In this document: positions 16,008 through 23,246 of the stretch, one piece after another | Layout of the letters: the number at the start of each line of letters is the position of its first letter | Position numbering within the stretch: the first letter of the stretch is position 1 | NCBI GenBank assembly: GCA_944368775.1 | Contig: CALVXB010000008.1 | Coordinates: forward strand, 1 to 64,000 | Reading direction: 5' to 3' | Length of the DNA: 64,000 nt | Source: an uncultured Clostridia bacterium | Lineage (GTDB): Bacteria > Bacillota > Clostridia > Christensenellales > Borkfalkiaceae | Notes under the pieces: generated by a model | Told to the model about the DNA's origin: nothing | What the model saw: only the letters and a program-made list of their open reading frames with translations | Database searches by the model: none | Translations under genes and position numbers: made by a program

Positions 16008-17105
16008 ATGTTTAAGGCAGACGATTACAGGTTGCGCGCCAAGGCTCTCGCCGATTCGCTGGCGGAGACCAAAGAGGCGCTGGATATCGACATTTTGCGC
16101 GGGCAGCTCGCGCAGTTGAAGGCGGAGCAGGAAAAGCCGGAGGTCTGGCAAGACCTCGAGCGCTCGGCAAAGCTGGGGCGGGAGATCTCCGCCGTCGAGG
16201 GCAAGGTCGACTCGTACGACAAGGGCAAAAAGGCGCTCGAAGAGGTGAACGAGGTCATCGACCTCATCGAGGAGACGGGCGAGGAGGAGCTCATCCCCGA
16301 GCTGGACAGCCTGCTCGCGACGGCGGAGGCCGACCTTGAGGATATGCGCATCCGCTCGCTGCTGCGCGGCAAGTACGACAGCTACAACGCGCTGCTCTCG
16401 CTGCACGCGGGCGCGGGCGGCACGGAAAGCTGCGATTGGGTCTCCATGCTCTACCGCATGTACACGCGCTTTGCCGAGCGCAGCGGCTATAAGGTGACCG
16501 AGCTCGACCGCTTAGACGGCGACGAGGCGGGCATCAAGAGCGTCGACTTCAAGATCGAGGGAGAAAACGCCTACGGCTACCTCAAGGCGGAGAGCGGCGT
16601 GCACCGCCTGGTGCGCATCTCCCCCTTCGACGCGAACAAACGCCGCCAGACCTCCTTCGCCGCGCTCGAGGTCATGCCCGAGATCGAGGACGACGGCAGC
16701 GTCGAGATCCGCCCGGAAGACTTGAAGGTGACCACCTTCCGCTCCTCGGGCGCGGGCGGCCAGCACATCAACAAGACGGAGTCTGCCATCCGCATCCAGC
16801 ATATCCCGACGGGCATCGTCGTCTCCTGCCAGAACGAGCGTTCGCAGATCCAGAACCGCGAGATGGCGATGAAGATGCTGCGCTCCAAGCTGATCGAACT
16901 CAAAGAGAACGAGCGCCTCGCCAACGAACAGAACTTGAAGGGCGAGATCAAAAAGATCGAGTGGGGCAGCCAGATCCGCTCGTACGTATTCTGCCCGTAC
17001 ACCCTCGTCAAGGACCACCGCACCGGCTGCGAGACGGGCAACATCCAGGCGGTGATGGACGGCGACATCCAGCCCTTCATCATCGATTACCTCAAAAAGA
17101 GCTGA
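16008..17105 (+). CDS. prfB: Peptide chain release factor 2
   Basis: 365 residues; recognises UAA/UGA stop codons. The RF2 discriminator tripeptide SPF (VRISPFDANKRR) and the catalytic GGQ (SSGAGGQHINKTES) are intact. ATG 16008 sits 5 bp after GAGAGG; the in-frame GTG at 16002 lies on the SD itself and is not preferred. The gene is one continuous frame: the region of codons 20-30, where many prfB genes carry the autoregulatory CUUUGAC frameshift site, reads LDIDILRG without a stop. The next gene starts 3 bp after the stop. Confidence 0.96.
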   Translation: MFKADDYRLRAKALADSLAETKEALDIDILRGQLAQLKAEQEKPEVWQDLERSAKLGREISAVEGKVDSYDKGKKALEEVNEVIDLIEETGEEELIPELDSLLATAEADLEDMRIRSLLRGKYDSYNALLSLHAGAGGTESCDWVSMLYRMYTRFAERSGYKVTELDRLDGDEAGIKSVDFKIEGENAYGYLKAESGVHRLVRISPFDANKRRQTSFAALEVMPEIEDDGSVEIRPEDLKVTTFRSSGAGGQHINKTESAIRIQHIPTGIVVSCQNERSQIQNREMAMKMLRSKLIELKENERLANEQNLKGEIKKIEWGSQIRSYVFCPYTLVKDHRTGCETGNIQAVMDGDIQPFIIDYLKKS

Positions 17106-17108
17106 GCG

Positions 17109-17753
17109 ATGAAAGGCTACTTCCAAAACTATCGGCGGGGGCCGAACATGGCGCTCTTCCTCGTGCTCGGCGGCATCCTCGCCGCCGCGGGCGTGCTCGG
17201 CATCTTTTTCGTGCAGCCGCTCGCGTGGGGCGTCGTCGCCGTCGCCGCGGGCGTTCTGCTCGCGGCGCTGCCGCAGTTTGCCGTGTTTGCGTGCTGCGGC
17301 TTCAAGGGCGACGCCTTTTTCTACCGCCGCCTCGGCGTGCCCCGCCGCATCCCTGCGCGCGACATCGGCGCCGCCGTGCTGTGCATCTTTGACGAATACC
17401 GCCAATGGAAGGGCTTTCAGCCCGCCACCTTCGCGGGGAAAAACGGCCCCGTCACCCTGCCCGCCCTCGTGCTGCTGCGCCGCGGCGACGAGGGCATCGA
17501 AGACGAGCTCGACCTGTGCGACACCCGCACCGCCGCGCGCGCCGTCTTCGGCAAGGACTACATCGTCTCCGCGCCGCTCGACTTCGACCTGCTGCGCGAG
17601 CTGAAAAACTCCGCCTTTGCGGGCAAATTCTATATCTCCGAATATATCTACGAGCTGTATAAGCCGGGGTTTGAAGAGGTATTGGGCGAGAGCGAGCGCG
17701 TCGTCGTGTACGACCGCATCCCCAAGGCGGTCAAACGGCGGCTGAAAAAGTAA
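17109..17753 (+). CDS. Two-TM membrane protein, unknown
   Basis: 214 residues, starting 3 bp after prfB and so translationally linked to it. Two hydrophobic segments (about 15-35 and 40-62) form a hairpin near the N-terminus. The rest is a cytoplasmic-looking domain without known motifs (contains YISEYIYELYKPGFEEVLG near the end). No signal peptide cleavage site is seen. Function unknown; the family seems confined to Clostridia-like genomes, but this is an impression, not a search result. Confidence 0.75.
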   Translation: MKGYFQNYRRGPNMALFLVLGGILAAAGVLGIFFVQPLAWGVVAVAAGVLLAALPQFAVFACCGFKGDAFFYRRLGVPRRIPARDIGAAVLCIFDEYRQWKGFQPATFAGKNGPVTLPALVLLRRGDEGIEDELDLCDTRTAARAVFGKDYIVSAPLDFDLLRELKNSAFAGKFYISEYIYELYKPGFEEVLGESERVVVYDRIPKAVKRRLKK

Positions 17754-17897
17754 GCGCCGCCGCACAGAACGCGTCCGCCGCGCAGAACGCCGTGCGTTTG
17801 CGCGGCAATGTTGTCAGAGAGCAGTCCGCCGGCGGCCCGCAGGGGCGGCCGGCGCTTTGAAATTTTTGCCCCCGCCGCGGCGGGGGAGGAGGGAGTT

Positions 17898-18956
17898 ATG
17901 CAAACGTATGCCGAGCGCGCCGCCGCGCGCCCCCGCCCCGCCGAGCCGGTCATTTTAGGCATCGAAAGCTCGTGCGACGAAACGGCCGCCGCCGTCCTGC
18001 GCGGGCGGTCCATTTTGTCCAACGTCGTGCGCTCGTCCGCGGCAGAGCAGGCCAAGTACGGCGGCGTCGTCCCCGAGATCGCCTCCCGCGCGCACGTCGA
18101 CGTCGTCGACGAGGCGGTGCTCGCCGCCATCGCCGAGGCGGGCATCCGCAAAGAGGACATCGACGCGGTCGCCGTCACCTACGGCGCGGGGCTGCTGGGC
18201 GCGCTGCTCGTCGGCCTGTCCTTCGCCAAGTCCTTCGCCTTCGCGCTGGGCGTGCCGCTCATCGCGGTCAATCACATCCGCGGCCACATGGCGGCGGCAT
18301 ACCTCGCCGCCCCCGCCCTCGAGCCGCCCTTCATTACCCTGCTCGCGTCCGGCGGCCATACCGCCATTTTATATACGAAGTCGTACACAGAGAGCGAGAT
18401 CCTCGGCTCCACCCGAGACGACGCCGCGGGCGAGGCGTTCGATAAGGCCGCCCGCGTGCTCGGCCTGCCCTACCCGGGCGGCCCGAACGTAGAAAAGCTG
18501 GCGCGCGAGGGGCAGCCGAATATTCCCTTCCCCAAAATGTTCCGCGGCGGCGGGTACGATTTTTCGTACAGCGGCTTAAAGACGGCGGTCATCAATTACT
18601 GCCACAACTGCGCGCAAAAGGGGCAGAGCGTGCCGCGCGCGGACGTCGCTGCCTCCTTCCAGAGCGCGGCGTGCGGCGCGCTCGCCGAGCGCGCGGTGGA
18701 GGCGGCCAAGGCAAAGGGCTGCACCGTCATCGCGGCGGGCGGCGGCGTCGCTGCCAACGGCTACCTGCGCGCGCTGCTCGCCGAGCAATGCGCCGCGGCG
18801 GGCATCCGCCTCGTCCTGCCCGAAAAAAAGTACTGCACCGACAACGCCGCCATGATCGCGGCAGAAGGGCTGATGCAGTACCGCGCGGGCAACTTTTCCG
18901 ACCTCACCGTCAACGCCTGCGCCCACATCCCGCTGGGGAGGAAGGGGAAGCAATAG
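17898..18956 (+). CDS. tsaD: tRNA N6-adenosine threonylcarbamoyltransferase TsaD
   Basis: 352 residues; catalytic subunit for t6A37 formation on ANN-decoding tRNAs, with TsaB/TsaE. ASKHA fold: ILGIESSCDETAAA at the N-terminus, metal-binding HxxxH in NHIRGHMAAA, SGGHT, the STRDDAAGEAFDK loop and GGGVAANGYLR. ATG 17898 is preceded by GGGAGGAGGGAG; the upstream open frame from 17808 is not family-like. tsaB/tsaE are not nearby. A CCCCCGCC..GGCGGGG hairpin (about 17869-17886) sits just upstream. Confidence 0.95.
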   Translation: MQTYAERAAARPRPAEPVILGIESSCDETAAAVLRGRSILSNVVRSSAAEQAKYGGVVPEIASRAHVDVVDEAVLAAIAEAGIRKEDIDAVAVTYGAGLLGALLVGLSFAKSFAFALGVPLIAVNHIRGHMAAAYLAAPALEPPFITLLASGGHTAILYTKSYTESEILGSTRDDAAGEAFDKAARVLGLPYPGGPNVEKLAREGQPNIPFPKMFRGGGYDFSYSGLKTAVINYCHNCAQKGQSVPRADVAASFQSAACGALAERAVEAAKAKGCTVIAAGGGVAANGYLRALLAEQCAAAGIRLVLPEKKYCTDNAAMIAAEGLMQYRAGNFSDLTVNACAHIPLGRKGKQ

Positions 18957-18963
18957 TGGGCTC

Positions 18964-19450
18964 GCGAAATTTGTTTCGAGCTGACGAAACAAATTTCTGC
19001 GATTTGAGGGGAAACCCGAGCGGTTTTCCCCTCAGCGGCGCGCTTTTTAAGGGCACGCCTTTTTTTATGCGCGCCGCTTTCACCCCATCCGTGAGCGCTT
19101 GCGCGCAAATTGAGTGCGCTGGCGCAGAAGCGCGGTTCTGCTTGCGCGAGTAATTAAAAAAATAGGGTTCCCGAAAATCGCAGCGGTGCGAAGCGTCGCG
19201 AGATTTTTGGGAAGAGGAGGCGCCGCCGAGCAAGCCGAGCCTTTTGCTAACAGCAAAAGGCAGGCAAGCAAAGGCGAGCGACGACGAGCGCTGGCGCAAA
19301 GGCGTGGCTTTGCTTGCGCGAGTATTTTAATAAAAAATAACTCGAAAAAGCGGAAATCGCAATTTTCGCTTTTTCACAAAAAGCGGCGCAACCGCGCTGA
19401 AAAAATTTTCAAATCACACAAAAAAGGCAAAAGCGTGGTTTTGCCTTTTT
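18964..19450. repeat. Hairpin array / possible structured RNA region
   Basis: About 490 bp without a credible gene. Stems, left to right: 18966-18978/18985-18997 (13 bp), 19006-19016/19022-19033, 19034-19043/19069-19078 (10 bp around an inner AAGG/CCTT), 19124-19129/19136-19141, 19170-19181/19198-19211 (imperfect), 19239-19248/19252-19261 (10 bp), 19296-19301/19308-19313, 19344-19357/19361-19375, 19421-19432/19439-19450. A 37-bp unit is repeated (19116-19152 and 19288-19324). The last hairpin can serve as a terminator. The antisense frame at 18910-19299 has no SD. Confidence 0.7.
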
Positions 19451-19485
19451 CGAGTGTTTTGATAGTAAAAAACCGCGCATGACGG

Positions 19486-19544
19486 TATAATTTGTATTGT
19501 TCGCGGCAATAACGCTTCCGAGTTGTTTCGGAGGCGTTTTTTGT
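19486..19544 (+). promoter_or_regulatory. ywmB promoter and SD-sequestering leader hairpin
   Basis: TATAAT at 19486-19491 has no good -35. The transcript would begin near 19498 and immediately form an 11-bp hairpin (19511-19521/19528-19538) followed by T residues. The right arm contains the SD (GGAGG, 19530-19534), and the start codon follows at 19545. Confidence 0.6.
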
Positions 19545-19979
19545 ATGGTTCGCAGAGTCTTTGCAGCTTTGCTCTTGGCCGCGCTGTGCGCGGCGATGCT
19601 CGCACTTCCGCAGATGCTGCGCGGCGGACTGCTCTTCCCGGGCGCGCAGCGCTACCTCTTTTACGCGGGCGGGGCGTCCTCGCAGGCGCGCATGGTGTTC
19701 GCCTCCGCCGCCGAGGCGCCCCTCGTCCGCGCCCTGCTCGTCGGCCGCAGCGGGGAGAGCGCCTGCTACGCCGACGCGGAGGACGCCTTCGCGCTGGCCG
19801 AGCGGTACGGCGCGCGCCTGCTCTTTTGCGAGCGGGCGGGGGATGTCGTCAATTACTATTACAGCGCCCCCGCGCTGGGCGGCGGCGTGTGGCTGGAGGG
19901 GCAGCCCGTCAACTTGCACGTCGCCGTGCGCGGCCAAGGCGCCTGCATCGGCAGCCCGCTCATCTTCGGCGGCTATTGA
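19545..19979 (+). CDS. YwmB-family protein (sporulation-locus TATA-box-binding-like fold)
   Basis: 144 residues. An N-terminal hydrophobic segment (about 5-25) suggests a signal anchor. The C-terminal part (ARLLFCERAGDVVNYYYSAP, then QPVNLHVAVRGQG and IGSPLIFGGY) matches the end of YwmB proteins, normally VNLHIA..VGSPIIFGSF. In Bacillus ywmB precedes murAA-spoIID-spoIIQ; here it directly precedes spoIIQ, with murA and spoIID absent from the interval. The SD lies in a hairpin arm, so expression may be controlled at translation. Function unknown. Confidence 0.75.
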   Translation: MVRRVFAALLLAALCAAMLALPQMLRGGLLFPGAQRYLFYAGGASSQARMVFASAAEAPLVRALLVGRSGESACYADAEDAFALAERYGARLLFCERAGDVVNYYYSAPALGGGVWLEGQPVNLHVAVRGQGACIGSPLIFGGY

Positions 19980-20092
19980 GCGATAGGGGAAGGGCGCACT
20001 TTCCCAAAAAAAATTTTTCGTTTCCGCGTATAAATTTCGGCAAACGGTCAAAAATCAGGGCAGAAAACTCTAAAAAGAACGGAGGAACAGCT

Positions 20093-20749
20093 ATGAACGA
20101 AAACAAGACCCCGGCCGAGTCGCCGGTCAAGATCAAGCGAAAGGCGCTCTACACCGCGCTCATCGCGGGCGGCGCGCTGCTCGTCGCGGCGGCCATCGCG
20201 CTCATCCTCGCCTTCACCCTGCCCAAAGAGCCGGGCACGCTGGACGAGCCCGGGCCCGTCGAACAGCCGGACGATACGCCGAGTGACGATGACGATGAGG
20301 ACGAGGAGGAGCAGCCGGGCAGCACCGCGGTCGTCTTTGCCCTGCCCGTGCAGGGCGGTACGGTGGGCACGGCGTACACCTTTTGGTATAACTCCACCCT
20401 CGACCGCTATAACCTGCACACGGGCGTCGACTTCAAGGCCCCCGCGGGCACGAGCGTGACGGCGGCCTATGGCGGGCGCATCGAGAGCATCACCGATACC
20501 CTGCTCGAGGGCGGTAAGGTGGTCATCGACCACGGCGACGGCCTCAAGAGCGAGTACGCCTCCCTCGACGTCTCCCCCGATCTGCGCGTGGGTGGCAACA
20601 TCGAGCGGGGCGACCTGCTCGGCACCGTCTCCGCCGCGGCGGACGCGATGGGCAACGAGTACAACGAGGGCGAGCACCTGCACTTTGAAGTCACCTTAAA
20701 CGGCGAGAGCGTCGACCCCGTCGCCTACCTCGACCTCGACGAAAAGTGA
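20093..20749 (+). CDS. spoIIQ: Stage II sporulation protein Q-like M23 (LytM) protein
   Basis: 218 residues. A single N-terminal membrane segment (about 18-40), an acidic linker rich in D/E/P (about 48-75), then an M23 domain (80-218). The zinc ligands are intact: HxxxD in YNLHTGVDF and HxH in EHLHFEV, as in clostridial SpoIIQ and unlike Bacillus, where one is lost. SpoIIQ in the forespore membrane binds SpoIIIAH across the engulfment space. GGAGGAACAGCT precedes the ATG. GTATA (20028-20032) and GGTCAAAAAT (20046-20055) loosely resemble a sigma-F/G promoter. A general cell-wall M23 endopeptidase is the alternative; the ywmB neighbour favours SpoIIQ. Confidence 0.8.
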   Translation: MNENKTPAESPVKIKRKALYTALIAGGALLVAAAIALILAFTLPKEPGTLDEPGPVEQPDDTPSDDDDEDEEEQPGSTAVVFALPVQGGTVGTAYTFWYNSTLDRYNLHTGVDFKAPAGTSVTAAYGGRIESITDTLLEGGKVVIDHGDGLKSEYASLDVSPDLRVGGNIERGDLLGTVSAAADAMGNEYNEGEHLHFEVTLNGESVDPVAYLDLDEK

Positions 20750-20829
20750 GCGGGGCGCGCGTATCCTTGCGCCGCCCGCAGCCTGCACACACCCCCTTCG
20801 GTTCCCTCCCGAACGGGAAACAGCAAAAA

Positions 20830-20859
20830 GGCAGCCCGCACCGTTTGGTGCGGGCTGCC
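20830..20859. terminator. Bidirectional terminator
   Basis: Perfect 13-bp stem (20830-20842/20847-20859), loop GTTT. Five A before and GGTCTTT after serve both convergent genes. Confidence 0.85.
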
Positions 20860-20879
20860 CGGTCTTTATCGGTATCCGA

Positions 20880-22151
20880 TCATTCGGCCGCGCGCGCCTG
20901 GCGGGCGGCGTATGCGTTGTTCTCTTCGATCATTCCGAGGCGCTTTTTGATAGGATGGCACCAGAAGATGGATACCAGCCACAGCGCCACATAGCACACC
21001 GCCGAAACGACGGTCATGCCGAGGAAGGTCGCGGCGATGGCGGGCAGCTCGGGAATCAAGGAGGGCAGCACCGCGAGCGCGAGGATGGGCACGGCCACAA
21101 AGGCCAAAAAGGGCGCAAGCCCGAACAGCTTTACATACCACATCGCCACCTTTTTATTGGGGGTGAAGATGTGCGCGAGCGCAAAGACCGCCAGGATCAG
21201 CCAGAGTGCGGCGTGGGCGACCATGACAAAGCCGAGGGCGAGGCAGGCGGCCTTGATGATCTCCGCCGTCTGATCGTCCAGCCGGTCGACGTAGCTGCCC
21301 GGATCTTCGAGGATCGCAAACAGCGAGTCGCCGCTCTCGCCCGTATCCGCGCTTTCGGCGGCGAGCAGCGATGCGGCCCGGGCGATCGGCGTGAGCGCCG
21401 GGGCTGTTCCGCCGCTGTATTTTTCCAGCAGCACCTGCGCCGCGTCGGGCAGCCGCGCAAAGGAAAATTCGCCGTCCACCGTCATCAGCCCGATCGCCTC
21501 GTCGTAGATAGATTCGATCTCGCTGCGCGCCTCGTCGTCGATCTCCATGCCCAGCGAGTCGCTCGCAAAGGTGTCTACCGCGGTCATGAACGAGTCCTTC
21601 GCCTCGGCGGGCTTCTGCGCGTCCAAAAGCTCGATGGTCTCGTCAAATACCGTCGTGTCGAGGTCCTCGTAGGTGATGCCTTCGGGCAGGGTGATCGTTT
21701 CGGCGACGGCCAGCGTGATCGCGGCGGGCAGCACCTGCTTCCCGACGCTCGCCACCGCGTCCGTCACGTCGCGCAGGGCGTAGTTGACGAGGTCGCGCAG
21801 GCCGCTGCGGTCTGCGCTCATGCCCGCCTGCAGCAGGGTGAAGGGCGTCACTGAGGCGCGCACTTCCGTCTGCACGTCTTTGAGCACGAAGCGCGCGATC
21901 TCCTCGTCCTCGCCGAAGTCGGCCGTCTCCAGCACCTGCTGCACCAGCGGCTCGTTCAGCTGCACGCGCACATCCAGCCACGGCCCGAGCAGCAGAGACA
22001 GCCCCGCCGCCAGCGACAGGATGAGGATGGCGATATTCGGCCAGATCAGCTTTCGCTGCAGGCGCGCCTCCGCGTCCTGCGCGGAGGGCGCAAGGTCCTC
22101 GCCGATCATATCGTATTCCGGTTCCATTCCGGGGTCTCTTTCTATTTCCAT
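20880..22151 (-). CDS. Large membrane protein, unknown
   Basis: 423 residues from the second in-frame Met, which has GGAG 10 bp upstream; a start at 22172 would add seven residues without an SD. One hydrophobic helix near 37-57, a long acidic extracytoplasmic-looking region (about 60-300), then three to four helices (about 305-330, 350-375, 380-405) and a basic tail. It is rich in Asp/Glu/Ala/Thr helices, with no enzymatic motif recognised. Monocistronic and convergent with spoIIQ. A membrane sensor or stress protein is possible, but nothing in the sequence proves it. Confidence 0.7.
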   Translation of the reverse strand: MEIERDPGMEPEYDMIGEDLAPSAQDAEARLQRKLIWPNIAILILSLAAGLSLLLGPWLDVRVQLNEPLVQQVLETADFGEDEEIARFVLKDVQTEVRASVTPFTLLQAGMSADRSGLRDLVNYALRDVTDAVASVGKQVLPAAITLAVAETITLPEGITYEDLDTTVFDETIELLDAQKPAEAKDSFMTAVDTFASDSLGMEIDDEARSEIESIYDEAIGLMTVDGEFSFARLPDAAQVLLEKYSGGTAPALTPIARAASLLAAESADTGESGDSLFAILEDPGSYVDRLDDQTAEIIKAACLALGFVMVAHAALWLILAVFALAHIFTPNKKVAMWYVKLFGLAPFLAFVAVPILALAVLPSLIPELPAIAATFLGMTVVSAVCYVALWLVSIFWCHPIKKRLGMIEENNAYAARQARAAE

Positions 22152-22326
22152 ATTCTTGCTCCATACCCGCATCGCGGGTAAACGAAAATTGAAATAAGCG
22201 ATGAAGCTCTTTCGTTTGTAGAGTTATTATACCGTGTGCATGGGCGTTTGTCAAGGAAGGTTTGCATATGTTGCGGAGGAAAATATTTCCGCACCGAAAA
22301 AATTTTCCCACCCCCGCGCAAATGGC

Positions 22327-22355
22327 TTGACAGAACGCCCCCGTTTTATTAAAAT
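22327..22355 (+). promoter_or_regulatory. Promoter of rpsU
   Basis: TTGACA (22327-22332), 17-bp spacer, TAAAAT (22350-22355). Confidence 0.75.
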
Positions 22356-22398
22356 AGGTATGTTCATCAAGTGCTTAGGCGAAGGAGGGTAGAGAGGA

Positions 22399-22578
22399 AT
22401 GTCCACGATCAGAGTCGGAGAAAACGAGTCCATCGACAGCGCGCTGCGCCGCTTTAAGAGAAAGTGCTCGCGCGACGGCATCATCGGCGATCTTCGGCGG
22501 AAAGAGCATTACGAAAAGCCTTCCGTCCGCAAAAAGAAGAAGTCGGAAGCCGCTCGTAAAAGAAGTTCTAAAAACTGA
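22399..22578 (+). CDS. rpsU: 30S ribosomal protein S21
   Basis: 59 residues. The S21 pattern is clear: [20 protein letters not shown] at the start, [20 protein letters not shown], then a Lys/Arg tail that contacts 16S rRNA near the anti-Shine-Dalgarno. GAAGGAGGGTAGAGAGG precedes the ATG. Monocistronic with its own promoter and terminator; often followed by gatB-like yqeY in Firmicutes, which is absent here. Confidence 0.95.
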   Translation: MSTIRVGENESIDSALRRFKRKCSRDGIIGDLRRKEHYEKPSVRKKKKSEAARKRSSKN

Positions 22579-22590
22579 TTCAAGAAACAC

Positions 22591-22624
22591 AAAAGCCTGT
22601 TATCGTCTGTATAGCGGGCTTTTT
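22591..22624 (+). terminator. Intrinsic terminator after rpsU
   Basis: AAAAGCCTGTTAT pairs (two G-U) with ATAGCGGGCTTTT, followed by T. Confidence 0.8.
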
Positions 22625-22657
22625 GTTTGCTCGAAATTTGTCGATATCGGAGGCGTT

Positions 22658-23056
22658 ATGTCGAAAAATCAGCCGAAAAGCTTTAAGAGCATCGCCAAAG
22701 AAGCAAAAAACCGCTTAAAGAGCGGCTTTTGGGAGAACTGCAAAGACGAATGGGCAGACGAGCGCGAGCGCGCCCGCCGCGTCGGCGTCAGCGAGAGCCG
22801 CGCCGGGCACTACTTTGCGGGCAAGGTCACCTGCACCATCAAGGGGGAGGGCGACGACGAGTTTTACCAAAAGGTCAAGGCCATCCTCGTGCGCGAGGGG
22901 GAGGTGTCCGACGCCATCGGCCGCCTCACCGACCGCGCCGTGTTCGACAAGCTCTCTTACGAGGAGAAGCAGCGCTACACCCTCACCCTCTCCGAGCGGT
23001 ACTTAAAGGCGCTCGAGCGCTACCGCAAGGAGTGCGAGTTCGAAGGGCGGGGCTGA
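22658..23056 (+). CDS. Hypothetical basic protein
   Basis: 132 residues, highly charged (Lys/Arg/Glu) and probably helical throughout, with no signal or membrane segment. It begins MSKNQPKSFKSIAKEAKNRL, contains one central segment with GHYFAGKVTCTIKGEGDDEF, and ends in a helix rich in Arg/Glu. GGAGGCGTT lies just before the ATG. Located between rpsU and pcrA. No family is recognised; base composition and codon pattern are native. Confidence 0.7.
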   Translation: MSKNQPKSFKSIAKEAKNRLKSGFWENCKDEWADERERARRVGVSESRAGHYFAGKVTCTIKGEGDDEFYQKVKAILVREGEVSDAIGRLTDRAVFDKLSYEEKQRYTLTLSERYLKALERYRKECEFEGRG

Positions 23057-23137
23057 CGCCGCACTTCGCTTTCGCGGCGGCACGAACGCCGCACGCGCGG
23101 CCGCCTTTGCCGGCCGCCGCCTTTGTGCGGGAAAGGC

Positions 23138-23166
23138 TTGCCGTTTGGCCGCAAATGTGCTATAAT
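23138..23166 (+). promoter_or_regulatory. Promoter of pcrA-ligA
   Basis: TTGCCG (23138-23143), 17-bp spacer ending TGC, TATAAT (23161-23166). The leader then forms a perfect 12-bp GC hairpin (23207-23218/23221-23232) followed by AATTTTTT, ending 4 bp before the start codon. Confidence 0.7.
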
Positions 23167-23246
23167 AAGAGGGCAGCAAAATCAAACAAAGACGAGAGGG
23201 ACTTTTCCGCGCGCGGGCGTGCCCGCGCGCGGCGGAATTTTTTACG

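Noticed and set aside
18910-19299. 129-codon minus-strand frame in the hairpin region
   Set aside because: No SD, overlaps tsaD, and its sequence is built from inverted repeats.
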